Below, piece after piece: positions 1 to 13,427 of a stretch of 64,000 nt of DNA. How positions within the stretch are numbered: the stretch's first letter is position 1; each line of letters begins with the position of its first letter. Source of the DNA: Larimichthys crocea. Lineage: Eukaryota > Chordata > Actinopteri > Sciaenidae. The position numbers and the translations under genes are program-made. The notes under the pieces were generated by a model that was not told the origin of the DNA, searched no databases, and worked only from the letters and a program-made list of their open reading frames with translations. The DNA is taken from NCBI RefSeq assembly GCF_000972845.2, contig NC_040011.1:25958379-26022378 (forward strand), written 5' to 3'.

Positions 1-1587
1 ATCTACTTGAGTACAGGGGTCTGTATCCATGTCCTTTTGATGCCATTATGCCCTTTTACAACTCCCTGTCTGATAAAACTTATCATGTGGAGCCTAGCTC
101 CCTATGGTAATGCTTACTTTCTTTCCTTCTTTCTTTTTTTTTTTTTTTTTTTTTTTTGAAATAAAGTCAATGACCTAGTGCTATAATGGACTCGGAGCTC
201 TCAACACCTATGTCCAATATTGTCTTACTTTATTGGCACAGGGCCTCATTGATGTAAAAAGTACTCTGCCCTCCCGCCTAGTGGATCATCAACGAACAAC
301 TGCAGAGCAAAAATGTCTACTAACTTATCATATTCAATAATATCCTAGAGCGTTTGCAGTGGGCTGTGTTTTTTTTTTTCTTGCTCACTCTCCAAACAAT
401 ATTGGCTTTCAAGTATGTGGGCAGTTATGAAAGGTCACCCTAAGTGTAAATCGTCAATACTGGATCAATTTTGCAGGGCAAATATGCTTTGGAGGCCCCA
501 TAATGGAAGGTTTCATCTTATTTTTACCCAGGGCACATTCACACAATAAGATTGATATCGTTCATTGTTTGATGAATTCCTAATAGAGCTATAAACTTGC
601 AGAGCTTAAAGCCAAAGGAATGCCTGTGGAAGCCAAATACAGGAGAGGCAGTCGGACCATCCCACTAGCTGAAAAATTGCCCTCATATAATTCCAATGGA
701 ATCTCGCCCAAGCCATCATGCTTAGTGTTGAAGGATGGGCAACTTGTGTCGGTTGAATTAAACCTTATTTATCGCTCATTAGGCATACAGCAGGGCCAAC
801 TGATGATCTGCGAGAGAACAAATAATGTGCCGTGGAATAGGATGCCATCCTGTATGGTTATGTGTTCCACTGACAATAAGAGGCAGTGCCAGAATCAAAT
901 GCTTCTTCCTCTGCTGTCATACTCAGACACGATGTGACTATTATTAAAATATAAAGATACTGTATAATGTCCAAGCTGATGTTTGCATTTGAAGTCTCAG
1001 CCACTATCTACAATCTGTCAGCCACAATGAGATGGAATTAATATTTTACTCTTCCATTAGGCGGCCTTAATGTCTGAAATAGGAGGTATAAGAAAGATCC
1101 AGACTGGACGATGAGTGATAGTGGTAATACACAGTAATACAGATAAAGAGAGAATATGTCAAAGAATGTTAAATGTTCCATTCAGTAGGAATGTTAGTAA
1201 AGGTGATGATGAGGACGAGGATAGTAAAAAAGGTGATAGTGTATGTGATGCTCTCAGCATGAAGTAACTACATCTTACAGCATTTCTTTCTTGATTTTAA
1301 GTTAATAGTGTGAATTCAACATGTTTTTCAGAGGTGTTAATTAGGTCATACTTTGCTTTTCTGAGGTGCAAGAAAGTTGACGTTCCATCTTTACAGTAAT
1401 TTGAGTAAGCTCATTTAAAAATGATCTGAAGATGAACCAAAAAAACATTTTTAGATCAAAATAAACAATGCATAATTAATGAACAATAAATCTGACAGAA
1501 AGTGAAAGTAACACTAACTTCAACAGTGTTCTCTGATATAAAATGATTTATTCGTTAGTTCTTGGAAAAAAATGAATGTAGCTAGTG
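1..1587. other. Non-coding stretch, no gene recognised
   Basis: AT-rich unique-looking DNA. It contains a poly-T run at 134-157 and GAT/GAG-rich sequence near 1200-1250. A 105-codon open frame on the + strand (620-937) is the only sizeable frame. I do not recognise the protein, no splice signals frame it, and its base composition matches the flanks, so I do not call it a gene. Words such as GCATAATTAATG near 1469 are homeodomain-like, but I can claim nothing further. Confidence 0.6.
134..157. repeat. Poly-T homopolymer (24 T)
   Basis: An uninterrupted run of 24 T follows a CT-rich lead-in (120-133). It could be the reverse-strand poly-A tail of an old retroposed sequence, but I see no element body or target duplication beside it. 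Confidence 0.9.
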
Positions 1588-1880
1588 AAGGTCCACTGTG
1601 TTAAATTTAAGAGGCTCTATTGGCAGAAATGGAATATAATATGCATAATTAAGGATTAATTAAATGATTGTTTTAATAGTGTATAACAACCTGAAAATAA
1701 GGATAAGATTTCTGTTAGCTTAGAATGAGCCCTTTTCATCCCTCTGACAGAGGGTGTAGAAGTGGCCACCATAGTTTATCCTAAACGGCAGAAAGGGGGG
1801 TGAGGTGAAGGTTATTCAGTTGGTTGCATTTCACAATTTCACCACTAGATACCGTTAAATCCCACCTACTGGACCTTTAA
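1588..1880. mobile_element. MITE, full-length copy (AAGGTCCA family, TTAA-type ends)
   Basis: This non-autonomous element of about 293 bp is bounded by inverted ends. The left end starts AAGGTCCACTGTGT. The right end finishes CTACTGGACCTTTAA, whose reverse complement again reads TTAAAGGTCCAGTAG. The right end sits on a TTAA, as expected for piggyBac-type integration; the left TTAA is degraded to GTGA. Internal landmarks (CCTGAAAATAAG, AGAATGAGCCC, GCCACCATAGTTT) recur in the copy at 41482-41712, which shows this is a dispersed family. From memory, the end sequence is a common repeat in teleost genomes and transcripts. It has no coding capacity. The piggyBac link is inferred from TTAA only. 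Confidence 0.75.
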
Positions 1881-4800
1881 CACAAACTGATAAAAAGTTT
1901 TTCTGAAAAGAAATGTTTGTGAAAGCAGAACACACATCAAAGATTACATTTAATGAGCTCCAATGACTTGTAACTTGGGTAAATCACATGAAATCAATAT
2001 ATCATATAAAGTGCTTTATAAACAAATAAAAAAACTTCAAGAGTTTCAAGCTTCAACATATGTAACTGTCTAAACAACATAGAGCAAAAACTTAATTGTC
2101 AAAACTTTGTTAAAGCGGACCCAAATGCAGAGGCTGAACAGGCAGGTAAAGTCTTTTATTAAGAATACAGACAGGAATGGAGATGTGGGAGGCTTGGTGG
2201 CTGACGTGCTTAGTGGATGGTGAGAAAAGCAGGCAGGCAGAAAATTTTGAGAGAGGGAAAAAAGGTTCAAGTCTCACAGGCTGGCAGGCAAACAAACTAC
2301 TATATACTAGTACAAAATAAGCTAGGTTCTAAGCAACATGCAACTGCTTTCAGGTCCAAAAGAAATCTGTAGTTTTCTTTTCTGATGGCCACCATTGCAT
2401 CTGTGAAAATGTGCAGTGAGTCCTGTTTGTCAGGACAGCAAAGTCCTCATCATAATCATGTTCTCAAGGATAAATGCAGTCATTAGATCGTCATCTTTTG
2501 ACAGATCAGATCTTTAATATGGTAATCACATTATTTGTAAGACCGGACAGATGAAAAAGCAGTATATAAAGTAAAAGGGGGCTGAGACTTTTAACCTAGT
2601 TGACATAAATGTGATGATGAAGTTGTCATCTCATGTACATTATGGTGGAAAGGGGTAAATAGGTGACAGATTAACGACAGGAGAGGCATGTATTTCAACG
2701 AAATGGACTGAGTGGGTGTATTATGCAGTGATTTGACAGTTGTATCATTAGTGATACTGGTAAAGAGTTAAAGAGGGCAGGAGAGACTGAGAGGGTTAAA
2801 TGAAGGTAAAAAGCTAAATACACACGCATACACACAGTATGTGCAATCAGCAAGAATGCTTCGTACACTCAGGCACTCTCCCTCCAGTCAAGCATGATTG
2901 TGCTTGACATGGTTCCATCACTAATGCTGAGTGATGCCCATTTGCTAGGCTCTTCATATTTATTTATTTATCTGTTTATTTGCGTCAAGTTTATTTATTG
3001 ATGGGCCTCAAGGATATGATGGCAAATCTCCATTTGCTCATATGTGGAAGGAAGAAACTAAAGGCTATAAGAGTATGCAACATCTACACGTGAATGAATA
3101 AAAGACGGAGGGAGGACAGAGTTCACCTTTTTTTTTATTTTGATTCCTGCAGTTGAAATAGCTATTCCTTTCTGGTAATGGAAAAGTGATATGGTCCATT
3201 TAGTTACTTAGCACTAATCCCAATGGTTTAGCCGCTTCTCTGTTTTTTCTTCCCTTTTATCTCTTTGTCTTTCTTCATTCGGTCTTTTGACTTCTATTTG
3301 GTTAGTGTCTGATGGAAGGATTTGAGTGGGGTCGAATTACTCCCTTGCCTGTATGAGTTTTCCCAAGCTTCAGCAGTACTTTCAACCACATTAAGTGCAT
3401 GCAGCACGTTGCTGTTGTAGTTGACCACCGAATACCCATGAGGGTTTTAAATGCATGCTCTATTTAATGCCCAGTGTTCACATAACCTCTTATTTTTGCG
3501 TAAATTGATTTTTTAAAAGTTTTTGGGATATGGTCTTCTACTTTGTTATGGCCTTACAGATCTTTGTTTTGTTATAGCGTTTAATAAAATGTCCCCTTGC
3601 TTGTGACTGTTACATAGAATGATGCAATTAAAGTGTAATGAGTGTAAGTGTAATTGTTGTTTATTTTCACAATGACATATTTGCTGTTGTAAGCTACTGA
3701 GGGAACAGCGTTGGTTAATTAGCCACAAGTGTACAATTTGAGATCATTAGCTTTGGAAGCCAATATCTCTGGCCAGAGGTCTGCTAGAGGACCTTTGGTC
3801 CACTCTTGTACCGTAGTGGTATAAGGAATGCCAAGTTTTGCTTAAGATCTTAAACTGAAGTTTCCTGTCCACATGATCCTCATCATTAAATTTCTAGAAA
3901 TCAGTTGCCTTAATCTAAGATTTTGATTAACTTTTTCAAGGGTAAATCTTAGGTCGTCTGTGACTAAATATAAATGGGCACTTATCAGATCATCTGAAAG
4001 TGATAATGTCTAATAAAGCTGGGTTAAAGGGAACTAAACTGAGCTGGATCTTCTTAAAAGAGGGGATCAGCTGTCTGATTTGAGACTGAGAAAGCATATC
4101 TCACTAGAAAGGATTAATAGGGAGAGGATGAAAGAGACCAAGAAACCAAAAGACAATTTAGCAGAGTTTTTGCCTGTGCTCCTTGTGTATCCGAGAGCAA
4201 AATAGCATCCCTCGACCCGAGCTGAAGAGGAAAGAGATCACTTATAACTCACACATGCCATAAAATGCTGTGTGAGCCTGGTATTCAGCATGAACTGATT
4301 GACATCTGTGCTCTTACGGAGACAGGGATCTCACCCAACTGCATGTGTGAGTTTATTTGAATTCATCCAAAACAGTTAAACTGTGCTGAGAAGTAGGAGG
4401 GGGAAGTAAACAAGAAGAAAACACAACAGCTTGGTATTCATGAATTCCATAAATGACAATGTTACTCCCCTAAGAGATGACGAATATGTCATGTTTAAAA
4501 ATAGACGGCTTGCCACAGTTCAGACCCTCTGCCTCCAGTGGATAAGGATTAAGCAGATAGATGGTAAAGGGTAGAGATTTGGTGATGTGTGTGCATGCAT
4601 AATTATGTCTGAGTCAACTGTATGCTTGTACAGATGCACAGATATATTTGTGTATATGTGTGTATATATATTGTATGCGTGCAGGGTTAGTGTGAGCAGC
4701 TGTATGTAAACCAACCTGGGTTTCCATGTAAAGCATATAACCTAACTTATAACCTGAAGTTAAAGGCGGCAGGATGAAGGCCTGAAAAGTAGCCAGACAG

Positions 4801-5077
4801 CATGGGGGTCATGCATTAGTGGAAAGCCGGTGGAGGTTGCTGAGTTTGTAACATCTCCACCCTGAAGGCATTGCCAAGCTAAGTAAAGGATGAGGCTGCA
4901 CACTGCATTACCTCAACTATTATTTTTTTCCCTTCCACTCTCGATGAGTTTCTTCCAGTGGCTCAGGTCACTGTTGCCCCAGGGCGGATTATGGCAGATG
5001 GGAGCTGTGATGTTCCTTAAGATTTCCGACAAGTGAGAATGGGAGTGTGTGTCTGGGTGTGCGTCAATATGTTTGAT

Positions 5078-5082
<5 letters not shown>
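1881..5082. other. Non-coding stretch, no gene recognised
   Basis: AT-rich DNA with no credible coding frame. A possible old repeat lies at 2112-2300 (listed separately). Short runs of TTTATTTATTTAT (about 2959) and TATATGTGTGTATATATA (about 4650) are low complexity. I see no splice-framed exon. Confidence 0.6.
2112..2300. repeat. Possible old interspersed-repeat fragment
   Basis: The stretch begins GCGGACCCAAATGCAGAG, followed by AGTCTTTTATTAAGAATACA. From memory this resembles the ends of a dispersed teleost repeat in which 'GGACCCAAATGCAG' precedes a 'TTTATT' stretch. There is no second copy in the window and no visible terminal repeats, so this is recognition by memory only. The small minus-strand open frames here are not credible genes. 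Confidence 0.3.

Positions 5083-5114
<32 letters not shown>
5083..5114. repeat. (TG)n microsatellite
   Basis: About 16 perfect TG units, preceded by impure TG sequence (5045-5062). Potentially polymorphic. Confidence 0.95.
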
Positions 5115-5115
<1 letters not shown>

Positions 5116-8100
5116 ACTGTTTATGTCTGGGGATGTTTATTGAAGCTCAGCATTGCTTGGCAGGCCAGTGGTTGACCTGATTTCCGTGTCGCAGCGTGAC
5201 TCACACAGGTTAGATTTTTATGGAGACAGTGAGAGGTGAGAGGTCAGCCTGAGAACTAAAGCCACATGCCTAAATCTTATTCTGTACAGACTTCAGCTGG
5301 AGCATAGCTAAATAGGCACACATACTCACATGTACAACATACATATATCATAAATATTCTGTTTGTGGCTAAATATAGCATTCCATCATTGTAAATATTC
5401 AGCCACAATACATTATGATTAGTGAGAGAGCATGTAAAATCATTTATGGTCTGCATTATTAAAGTCTTCTACATGGTAGGGCTCTTTTTTTCACTCCTGA
5501 TATCACCATTATTATGTTTACGGTGGTGGCAACAGTCTGTCTGAGAAATTGATTTTTCTTTTGCCAATTGTAAAAGTTTTATGACAGTCAATATGGCTGA
5601 AGAAGCAGCCTCTCCATTATTTTACTGGATCTGCTGCTAGCTGAATAGATGGTTCCTGCTTATAAACCTTGAATAATTGAACAGGGAAATCAGTCAATGA
5701 GAGGGGGAGAGGCACAAGGTCTTGATGGCTTGATGGCCAAGATGACAGCTTGTGAAAGAAAAAGACAGCAGACTGATTAGCCAATGTGTCATATTGCTTC
5801 ATCGCTGTCCGTACACTATGCTCTCTCATCTCTTATTCACCCGGTTCCTCTCACACATCTCCTTTCTTAGTCTATTACTCTCCTCACATGCTCCTTCTCC
5901 TTTTCTTTTCTTCGTTTTATTCCCACCTCTACCTCTTTACTCTTGTGTTACTCCAATTTCTTTCTTATCAACTTCACTTTTCCTCATTCCTCACTATCCC
6001 CCCCTCTTCAACCTAATGCCCTGTTTTCTTTAAATGCTTTATTTTTACTCACATCCTGTCTACATCCATCCCAATGACCCTGTGTCACTCCAGGCAGAAT
6101 TATTACTCTTGGATAGAACATCGGCTCAGTGGCGCCGTACTCTGCTCTCTCCGCAATATCCATTTATGGAGTATCCCCTTTTGTGGTGAGCCATCTTCCT
6201 ATAGCCCAGTAATGATAGGAGTCTTGGCGACCCTGTGCATTTGCACTGTAATATAAGACATTCTCATTAGTCCAAGGATTGTGCGCTCTCTCATGTCCAT
6301 TACATTAATTGCTACACATCACTGCCTGCCATGCCCCTCAGTATTCTGTTACATCGCTGGCATTCTCTGCCCTGCATCACCTAACTGTGGCCGGCAATCG
6401 CTTTGCCCAATAAGGTGAGGAAGGTAATTGAAAAACGTTGTGTAAAGAATTGGAGGAGATGTTTTTAGTCAAAAAATATCAAGGAGATAATCTTACCATT
6501 TTTGTGTTTTGTTACATGAGTGGATGCCAATGAATGAAAAAATGTTTTAGATCAAATAAATTGAAGCCAAGTGCCCTTCCACCCCCGCACCATCCCTCTG
6601 TTGTCAGTCATCTCTCCTCATAATAGGGAAGCAGGCCGCTACCATAATTGCTATGATGGTCCAGCCTGAACAAATCACTTCTGGGCATAAAGAGAAGCCT
6701 TGGAGATGGCAGCCAGAGAGAAAAGGTGCGAATGAATTAAAGCACTTTGCGTTCCTCTGGGGCATGTGGCCCAGATTTTTCTTCAAATAAAAAAAAAAAA
6801 AAAAAAAAAGGAGAGGAAGGAGTGTGGGGGTGGGGTGTGCCTCTTTCCTCTAAGAAATGGCAGTAAAAGCAATAATGCACATCCAGCCTCCATTATACCA
6901 AAATGGAGAGCTTTTTCAGAGAAGACACAATGGCACTGACATAGTTAACTGGCAGATGGAGAAAGGAGGATTTCACTGGAAATAATCTGATTTTGTACGG
7001 GGCTCCCATCTATGGGAGAACCTCTGGTCGGGCCTTTTGTGAAGGAACAAAAGTTTGGCCGTTTGGAAGCAAAGCTTTGAATGTTTCAGTAGAGCTGGGT
7101 GAATGGGCCATGTGAATGTCCCAAGGCCCTCAGTGCTGAGGACTGCAACAGGCAGACGTCAAACGGCGCCCTGTGCAGCACCACTCAGCTTCTTTTGGAC
7201 CTGTCGATGTCAGAGCCGGCCCTTTTTTTTTCTTCTTACCCTTTATCTTCTTCAACCTTGAACTAAACAAAAAAAGCTTTACTTCTAACTACGTTAGAAT
7301 TGTATTCACAGTGAGGCAATCAGAGTCCTCTGCAGATACCCATTGAATAAAGCAGCAATGAATTTAGGATATTATGTCACAACTACTTGGCTGTGGTAGT
7401 CCGTATCTATAAAGAAACTTCAGTCTTCTATATCTAGACACATATTTTGATCTATAGAATTGCTGAGGTGACAAATAGTTGGAGATATAGGGGGTATGGC
7501 TAGAAAGGCAGGTATTGAGTAACCTTAGTGTAACAACAGTGTTCATATCTAAAAAAGCTGTGTAACATTATTTTGAAATTGTGTTTCACTGCCAAACAGA
7601 AGTCTGGTAGATGTAAGACTAAACTTTCAGTTCTCTGTGACTTACCGACACACAATTGAGATATTTTCATTTCTTTTCACTATTTTGAAGCAGAGCAATT
7701 TCGAATAGTTGTTGCCTTTGCTGGTGGGTAACTGAGGTATCTGCTGTTTTCAGTAAAAGTTCAATTATGACTACAAGCTGCACAGGTTGAATTGTCATGA
7801 CTATGACACAAAAGCAGTGAGGCAATTTGACTAATCCTCCTACAACTCAACAAAACCTTCAGGGGTCACAAGCCCTCAAAACAAGGCTCCACGGGTGTCT
7901 GGAACATCATTCTTTCCCAATGGTCTTGTCCTTTTTCCCATGCAGGCGGCGGCACGCCCCTTGTTAGTTCCACCCTGATCTTTTGGACTCTCTTAAAGTC
8001 ACCCCACCAACCCAGTCTGCGCCCTCCAATTCTATGCTATCAAACCAAACTTTGACCCCCTTTTTGGAGGGCATGGCTTTTGTTTGTGGTTGACAGCCCA

Positions 8101-10619
8101 TTCAATCCCTCAGAGCTCCAGGTGCTCTTGTAAAGGAATCATTTGTCCGCATAAATGCAGACGGCTGATTTCATCAAACAGATCTATGAAAAGGACAAAT
8201 ATTAAAGCTGTCAAATATTTTAGTCATCTGCCAAAAGGTATGTTTAAAAACAAAAATAATGAAAGTGTTATATTTTCTCCCAAAAGAAAGTTTTGACAGA
8301 AGTCAGCTTCAGTGCTTTATTCTCTCTTTTCATGGATTTCTTTTATGTCTGTCTTGACTATCACTTTCCACATCACCCTATAAGGATGAGCTGTGGTTAT
8401 AATTGCTTTTCATATAATCATTTTGCCGCTTTATTGTCGACAAGAGCACAGTTTTCCTTGTCAACTTGAGTTAAGCACATTCATCTTATGCACTCATTTG
8501 AACAGTGTTTTTTAACAGAAATGAGGTTGAATACATCCACACGCAACAAAGACCAACCATTATCAGTGCCGACTAGCTAATTAAGGAGTCTCTCTGACTT
8601 GTTACTTGCCAAGGAGTGTGCAGCGGGTCCGTAGCCATGTATCCAACCATGTGTTTCAGGGAAATGTCTGAGGCATTACTTCTGCCCTCCCTCCATCCAT
8701 AATTAACCTCCCTCCATTCATAATTCAGCTCTGTTCTTCACACATCTTCTGGTGATATGACATTATTTTGCAGTGGCTAAACAGACATTGTGACGCCCCT
8801 GGTGCACGGGCATGTGTGTGTCTGTCTGACACACTTTTGACTGTCAAGGCTCCACCCCAGCCACAAGTGCAAGGTAGAAGACAACGCTGCCACCACTTCT
8901 TTTCTTTGTTAATTTCAGGATACTGCAGGATGGGTATATCGTCTATCCGTTAAGTTAGAAGATTTATATTTTTAGTTTCATTGTTTTCAGATGGTGTGGG
9001 ACATAAAAGACACCTGTGCTTCCACAGAGCTTAAATAATGACTGCACATGCCATCAATTGGACAGTGCTCAATGATAATCAACTTTGTAGCTTCTAAAAA
9101 AATCAGTACATCACTAATACACAGTATCAATATTGATTTTAGAGACAGAGAGGACTCATGTCATGTTTTTTTTTAGGAATATTATGAGTAATATGTTTGC
9201 CTTTTCAAGGGCAAGAGGGTTGGAAAGAGAGCCCTGGAGTGAAGAAAGGAAAAGGTTGTGAGAGAAAAAGAAGAAAGGGGATGCATGATGGCATCAGGAA
9301 GGACGCAGAAATGTCACGAGAGAGAGGCACAGAGACTTAGAAAGAGAGGAACGGAGAAGGGGAGTAGGCATCCCATTGCCAAAGCAGCACTCAATATTGT
9401 GTCCAGTCCTGAAGGATGTGACATATTTCTCCAGTCTTTGTTGGCTGTTTTAATCAGCTTACATATGTCCTGGATGAAAATTGAATTTGTCTGGAAGAGA
9501 GGGAGATACTATTGGCTCTACCACTGCCTCTTGATTGTGTGTGTGTGTGTGTTGTTTGTGAATGTCTGTCTGTGTGTATCTGTGCGTGTGTGCAAGCATT
9601 GTCCGCACCAGAGCCAACCAATTCATAACAGCGATGGATTGTGTTTCTCCCATATATCATTGTCAATGCAGCTCACCTCTGCAGTGCCAGCTTATTTAAT
9701 GGCCAAGACCTAAACTCAGAGTGCACAAAAGACCCCCATTTCCTTTTTCTACCCATTTGCCCTCTGGCATTTGGAAGTGTGTTTGTGTTGGTTCTGTGTG
9801 TGAATGTGTGTGTGTGTGTGTCTTTACTTGTGTAAATGCAGGCTTTAGAGAGAAGGTTTTACAGTTGTGGAATTATACACAATATATGTCGGTTTACACA
9901 TTGAAGAAACCCATCTGTGATTCAACACATTATTCATACCTCAACGTACGCTTCCTTACTGTGCAGTTTAGACAGCTGAGGATTGCACCTAACTTCATCC
10001 TGGCTTTGAGACGACTTCTGTATATGAAAGCACACTCCATTAATCTGTCCGTCTACTGGGGGTTTGAACAGTCTATCTGGCACAGCTAGACTTTCCTCTC
10101 AGGAGTTCATCCCTCAACAGATCGCCACTTTATGGATAGCATCTTTTCTATTATTTTGAGCCAGTGCAATCTTTTTTTCTGCGGTTATGATTGATCACAA
10201 ATATCACAGTATGTTCCTGACTTGCAGCAGAGATTTTAAATAGGGAAGTCTTGCGCCTTTGAACTGCAGAGTGTGCTGAAGTGAGTCAAGCATTCTCCAG
10301 AAAGCAAGGCCAAGAATATTCACTGTTTTCTACGATGCACTCTTGCCCTGTCTTTTGTTCACTGAAGTAGGGCATGTCAGGAGGAAAAAAAAGGGCAGCA
10401 AAGGATACAGTGTGGATACAGACATCCTGCAGAAAACTTCCAGCTTTGGATTTAAAGAAATATAGAAACCACTTTTATCGGAGCATATTTTAATCTCCTT
10501 AACCACATCTAGATGTGTCATACATGTAATTATCCTGATACTGTCTACACAATGTTACCAGTTCTGTAGATTCTATCTTGCTACCAATTTAACACAACCT
10601 CCAGAGTAGGTCACAGTTG
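5115..10619. other. Non-coding stretch with scattered conserved-element-like blocks
   Basis: No gene is recognised. There is a poly-A run at 6789-6809 and a short (TG)n near 9536-9551. The blocks 6250-6420, 6900-7215 and 8080-8300 have balanced composition, few homopolymers and homeodomain-like words (CTCATTAG, ACATTAATTGC), and may be conserved non-coding DNA. A 21-bp imperfect tandem pair, CTCCATCCATAATTA / CTCCATTCATAATTC, lies at 8691-8726. A 151-codon + strand frame (9258-9713) runs into the TG repeats and reads as Cys-Val-rich nonsense. Confidence 0.5.
6789..6809. repeat. Poly-A run (21 A)
   Basis: An uninterrupted A run followed by GGAGAGGAAGGAG. It could mark an old retroposon tail, but I recognise no SINE or LINE body immediately upstream. 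Confidence 0.9.
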
Positions 10620-10885
10620 CGCACAAATAACTAAATACAGTACCTGCTCTTTTTAGGTCACTTCATTTGCATGGGGTTGGTACTTTTGGGGGGAAGGTTA
10701 TAAGGCATTCTTGATTCAGATGCAAATGGGACAGTTATCAGCAGCCAGGACCTGATGAATAATGGGATGTACAAAAACGCACGGCCCTGCATAAGGAAAT
10801 GAAAGAGCGCCTCTTTTCTGCCCCACTGATTTCATTATAGACACTATTATTGGCTTAGAATGGCAACATCTATTATCTAGAGTCA
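10620..10885. promoter_or_regulatory. Candidate enhancer-like element with two POU octamers
   Basis: ATTTGCAT at 10665-10672 and its reverse complement ATGCAAAT at 10720-10727 are consensus POU-domain octamer sites, 55 bp apart in opposite orientation. The following 150 bases (GACCTGATGAATAATGG, CTGCATAAGGAAATG) are low in simple repeats and carry homeodomain-like ATTATTGG/TAATGG words. This is the composition typical of vertebrate conserved non-coding elements. Function is inferred; conservation was not tested. Confidence 0.35.
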
Positions 10886-13427
10886 GAATGTGACCATTTT
10901 TTTTGGGATGCGTACCGTCTTTTACTACTGTCAAAGCTCATCAAATATTGCTGCCCCAGATAGGGCAAGAGGCAAAATGTGGAGAGCGGAGAGCCTTCAG
11001 GCAGTGGTCAGATATAAGATGGAGCTTTGCCATGATAACGGTAACTCATACTTCCAACTTTACTTCTTGTTCCAAATCTCAGTACCATATCTGGGTTTTA
11101 ATAGTTTTGTTTCATTCTTTAACAAGGCAGTAACTATATATACACTATTAATTATCTTCAATATTTGGTTGCTATGCTGCAGCTACATGAAGGACATCTT
11201 CTTTTCGGCCACTGAAAGCCTTTTGTGCCACCTATTTATTATTAGATTGCTGTTACAGAGTTTGTTTGGTAAGAATGTGATTATGTACTAAACTGTTACA
11301 CAAATGCTTGGTAGTGTTGGGTCACACTTTTTTTTTTCTGGTAGACATACAGACAATACCAATAAAGTAAACAAATGTTTTGTGAGCTACCTTGTCGGTA
11401 AAAGACATTTTATTATTTTAGACAGATGAACAACAAGAAGATACGACATGACATTGAGAGATCATTGTTCAACACATATATCCTGTGTAGAGCTGCGTTG
11501 TACCTGCCAAACTGAATTTCCTGTAATATGGGGACCAAAAAAAAAAAAGTGAAAAGTAGATCATTTGGAGTGGAGGATCTAAGAATAGAAGAGAGCCTGT
11601 GGCAGAGGGCAGAGGGAACAAGAAGGCAGAAGGATTGGCTGTGAATAAGACTCACTGACAATGTGATAACACTGTAACTAACCTCTTGGGATGTGTAATG
11701 TGTTTCTTTACCTTAGCTAATAGTACCCTCTGACATTCCCTCTGAATTCTCATATATTTTCATCATGTCCTCATTTCGAAGCGTTTTATAGTGAATAACC
11801 ACAAATTAGGTGTGTCTGTTTACTGAATGTTGACGTCTGTGTTGCGGTGTTTTAGTTACACTTAAAGCTGCGTGTCACATCACAGTGGCTGTGAGACAAT
11901 ATTCATACATGTTACTACTGCTTGCTATGAGAGAATATGTTACCATTATATTCCAAATGATGTTGGTGATGCAGTGGCTTTCTGGTATGTAGGAATATTA
12001 CCCATGTGCGTGGTGGTATTATGAAAAAGAAATGACTAATTTCTCTGTTGGTCTGAGGTTTTCTAAGAACCCTTGTTTTGTATAAAATATAAAAGCTAGA
12101 TCTTGGACAGACTTTTCCATCCTGTATCCCAAATGACTACCCCAGAAGCAGATGATTACAATACACCTCCAGTCTAATCCCTAAATTACCCCACAACGAT
12201 TGCTATCTGTCTTGCAAAAATTGAGTAAGCTGGCAAGGTGGCAGAGGAACAAAGTGGATAACAATATCTTTGCCAGCCATGGCATAGGACAGACACTTTT
12301 ATCGGAGAGGCCCTGCATGTTGTGAAGTTAAGCAAATTGGTTCTGCTTTCAGTGAAGCACAGTGTAGTTTAGGTACCTTATAAAAGGGTTTAGGACGCCT
12401 CTTGCCAACCCGGGTAGAAACATTATTTTCTTCACAAAAATATCTGGCTTTGGTTAGATTATGTCTGTTTCTATTCCTGTGCTTGCTTGCGTGCGTGCGT
12501 GTGTTAGGACTCAATTCGCCAGGCCCTTCACCTCATAGAGCTTAGCCTTAATCTGCATTTAACGGAGGCCCAGAAAAGACGGGAGTGATTATCACAACGT
12601 TATGTGCTCAGAAGCCTTTATTTAATAATTTGTTTCAATGTCTTTGACTCTTTTCAATATGTCGTTTGGATGACAGAGTCATAGGTTAGCCTTTTTTCTT
12701 AAGAGGATAAACAAATAATCTCAGAGTATAGAGTGACAGCAGCTAATTTTAGCATCTGATTCCCCACAAGTCCCCATTCAGTTGTGTTGTATTCATGTTT
12801 TTATAGCCATGTTGCAGGCAGAATTGGTTGGGTTTCTAGTACAACAGTTTGGTGTAAATGGGATATAATTCAAAAAAGCTGTAAACACGATCATCATTGA
12901 GGGGGGCAAAAAGGGGTTCAAAATCCGTTATTATAATTGCAAACCAATCATGTTGTTATGTTGTGTCGTCTTGTTTCCTGTGACAGTTAATGCCTCCTGT
13001 TTATTTGTTCAAAAATGTTGAGCTTTCAGTCAATTAATTACCTAATGCTTGAAGTAGCCTTGTTCTCCTCACTTCCTCTTTCATTTACTGTCTTACTGTA
13101 TGTGAAAACCTTCAGGCACAACATACAAACACACACACACACCATCCCCTCTCCTCTTCTGGTCCCGTATGTAGTCCAAGTGATTGGATGAATAAGTTGT
13201 GCCATCCCATATGGTGGGCTGTCCTGCTGGATCTGATCACAGTCGTGAATGAAGGAGCCCATGAGTCACCACCGGTTTGTTCTGCCGCACTTGTCACACT
13301 CTGCTGTCGCGTACTTCCCTCTGTCCCTTCGTCCACCCTGTCAGCCGACAGACGCCGTGCCTTTTAAACTCTCCGGCCCTGTCGTTCTCTGCCTTCCTCT
13401 CTCATGCACATCATAACTGCAATCTCT
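10886..13427. other. Non-coding stretch, no gene recognised
   Basis: AT-rich DNA. The + strand frame at 10890-11291 (133 codons) is hydrophobic and unrecognised, lacks splice signals and is probably chance. The block 12280-12440 has balanced composition and could be conserved non-coding DNA. A short GCGTGCGTGCGTG run lies near 12490. Confidence 0.55.

Noticed and set aside
620..937. 105-codon + strand open frame starting MPVEAKYRRG
   Set aside because: No recognised domain, no splice or promoter context, and composition like its flanks. One frame of this length is expected by chance in 64 kb.
5752..6033. 93-codon Leu/Ser/Phe-rich frame in a CT-rich stretch
   Set aside because: Translation of a pyrimidine-rich tract. 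It lacks a start context and gives a biased hydrophobic composition as artefact.
9258..9713. 151-codon + strand frame
   Set aside because: The front is purine-rich low complexity and the middle is TG repeat; there is no recognisable protein.
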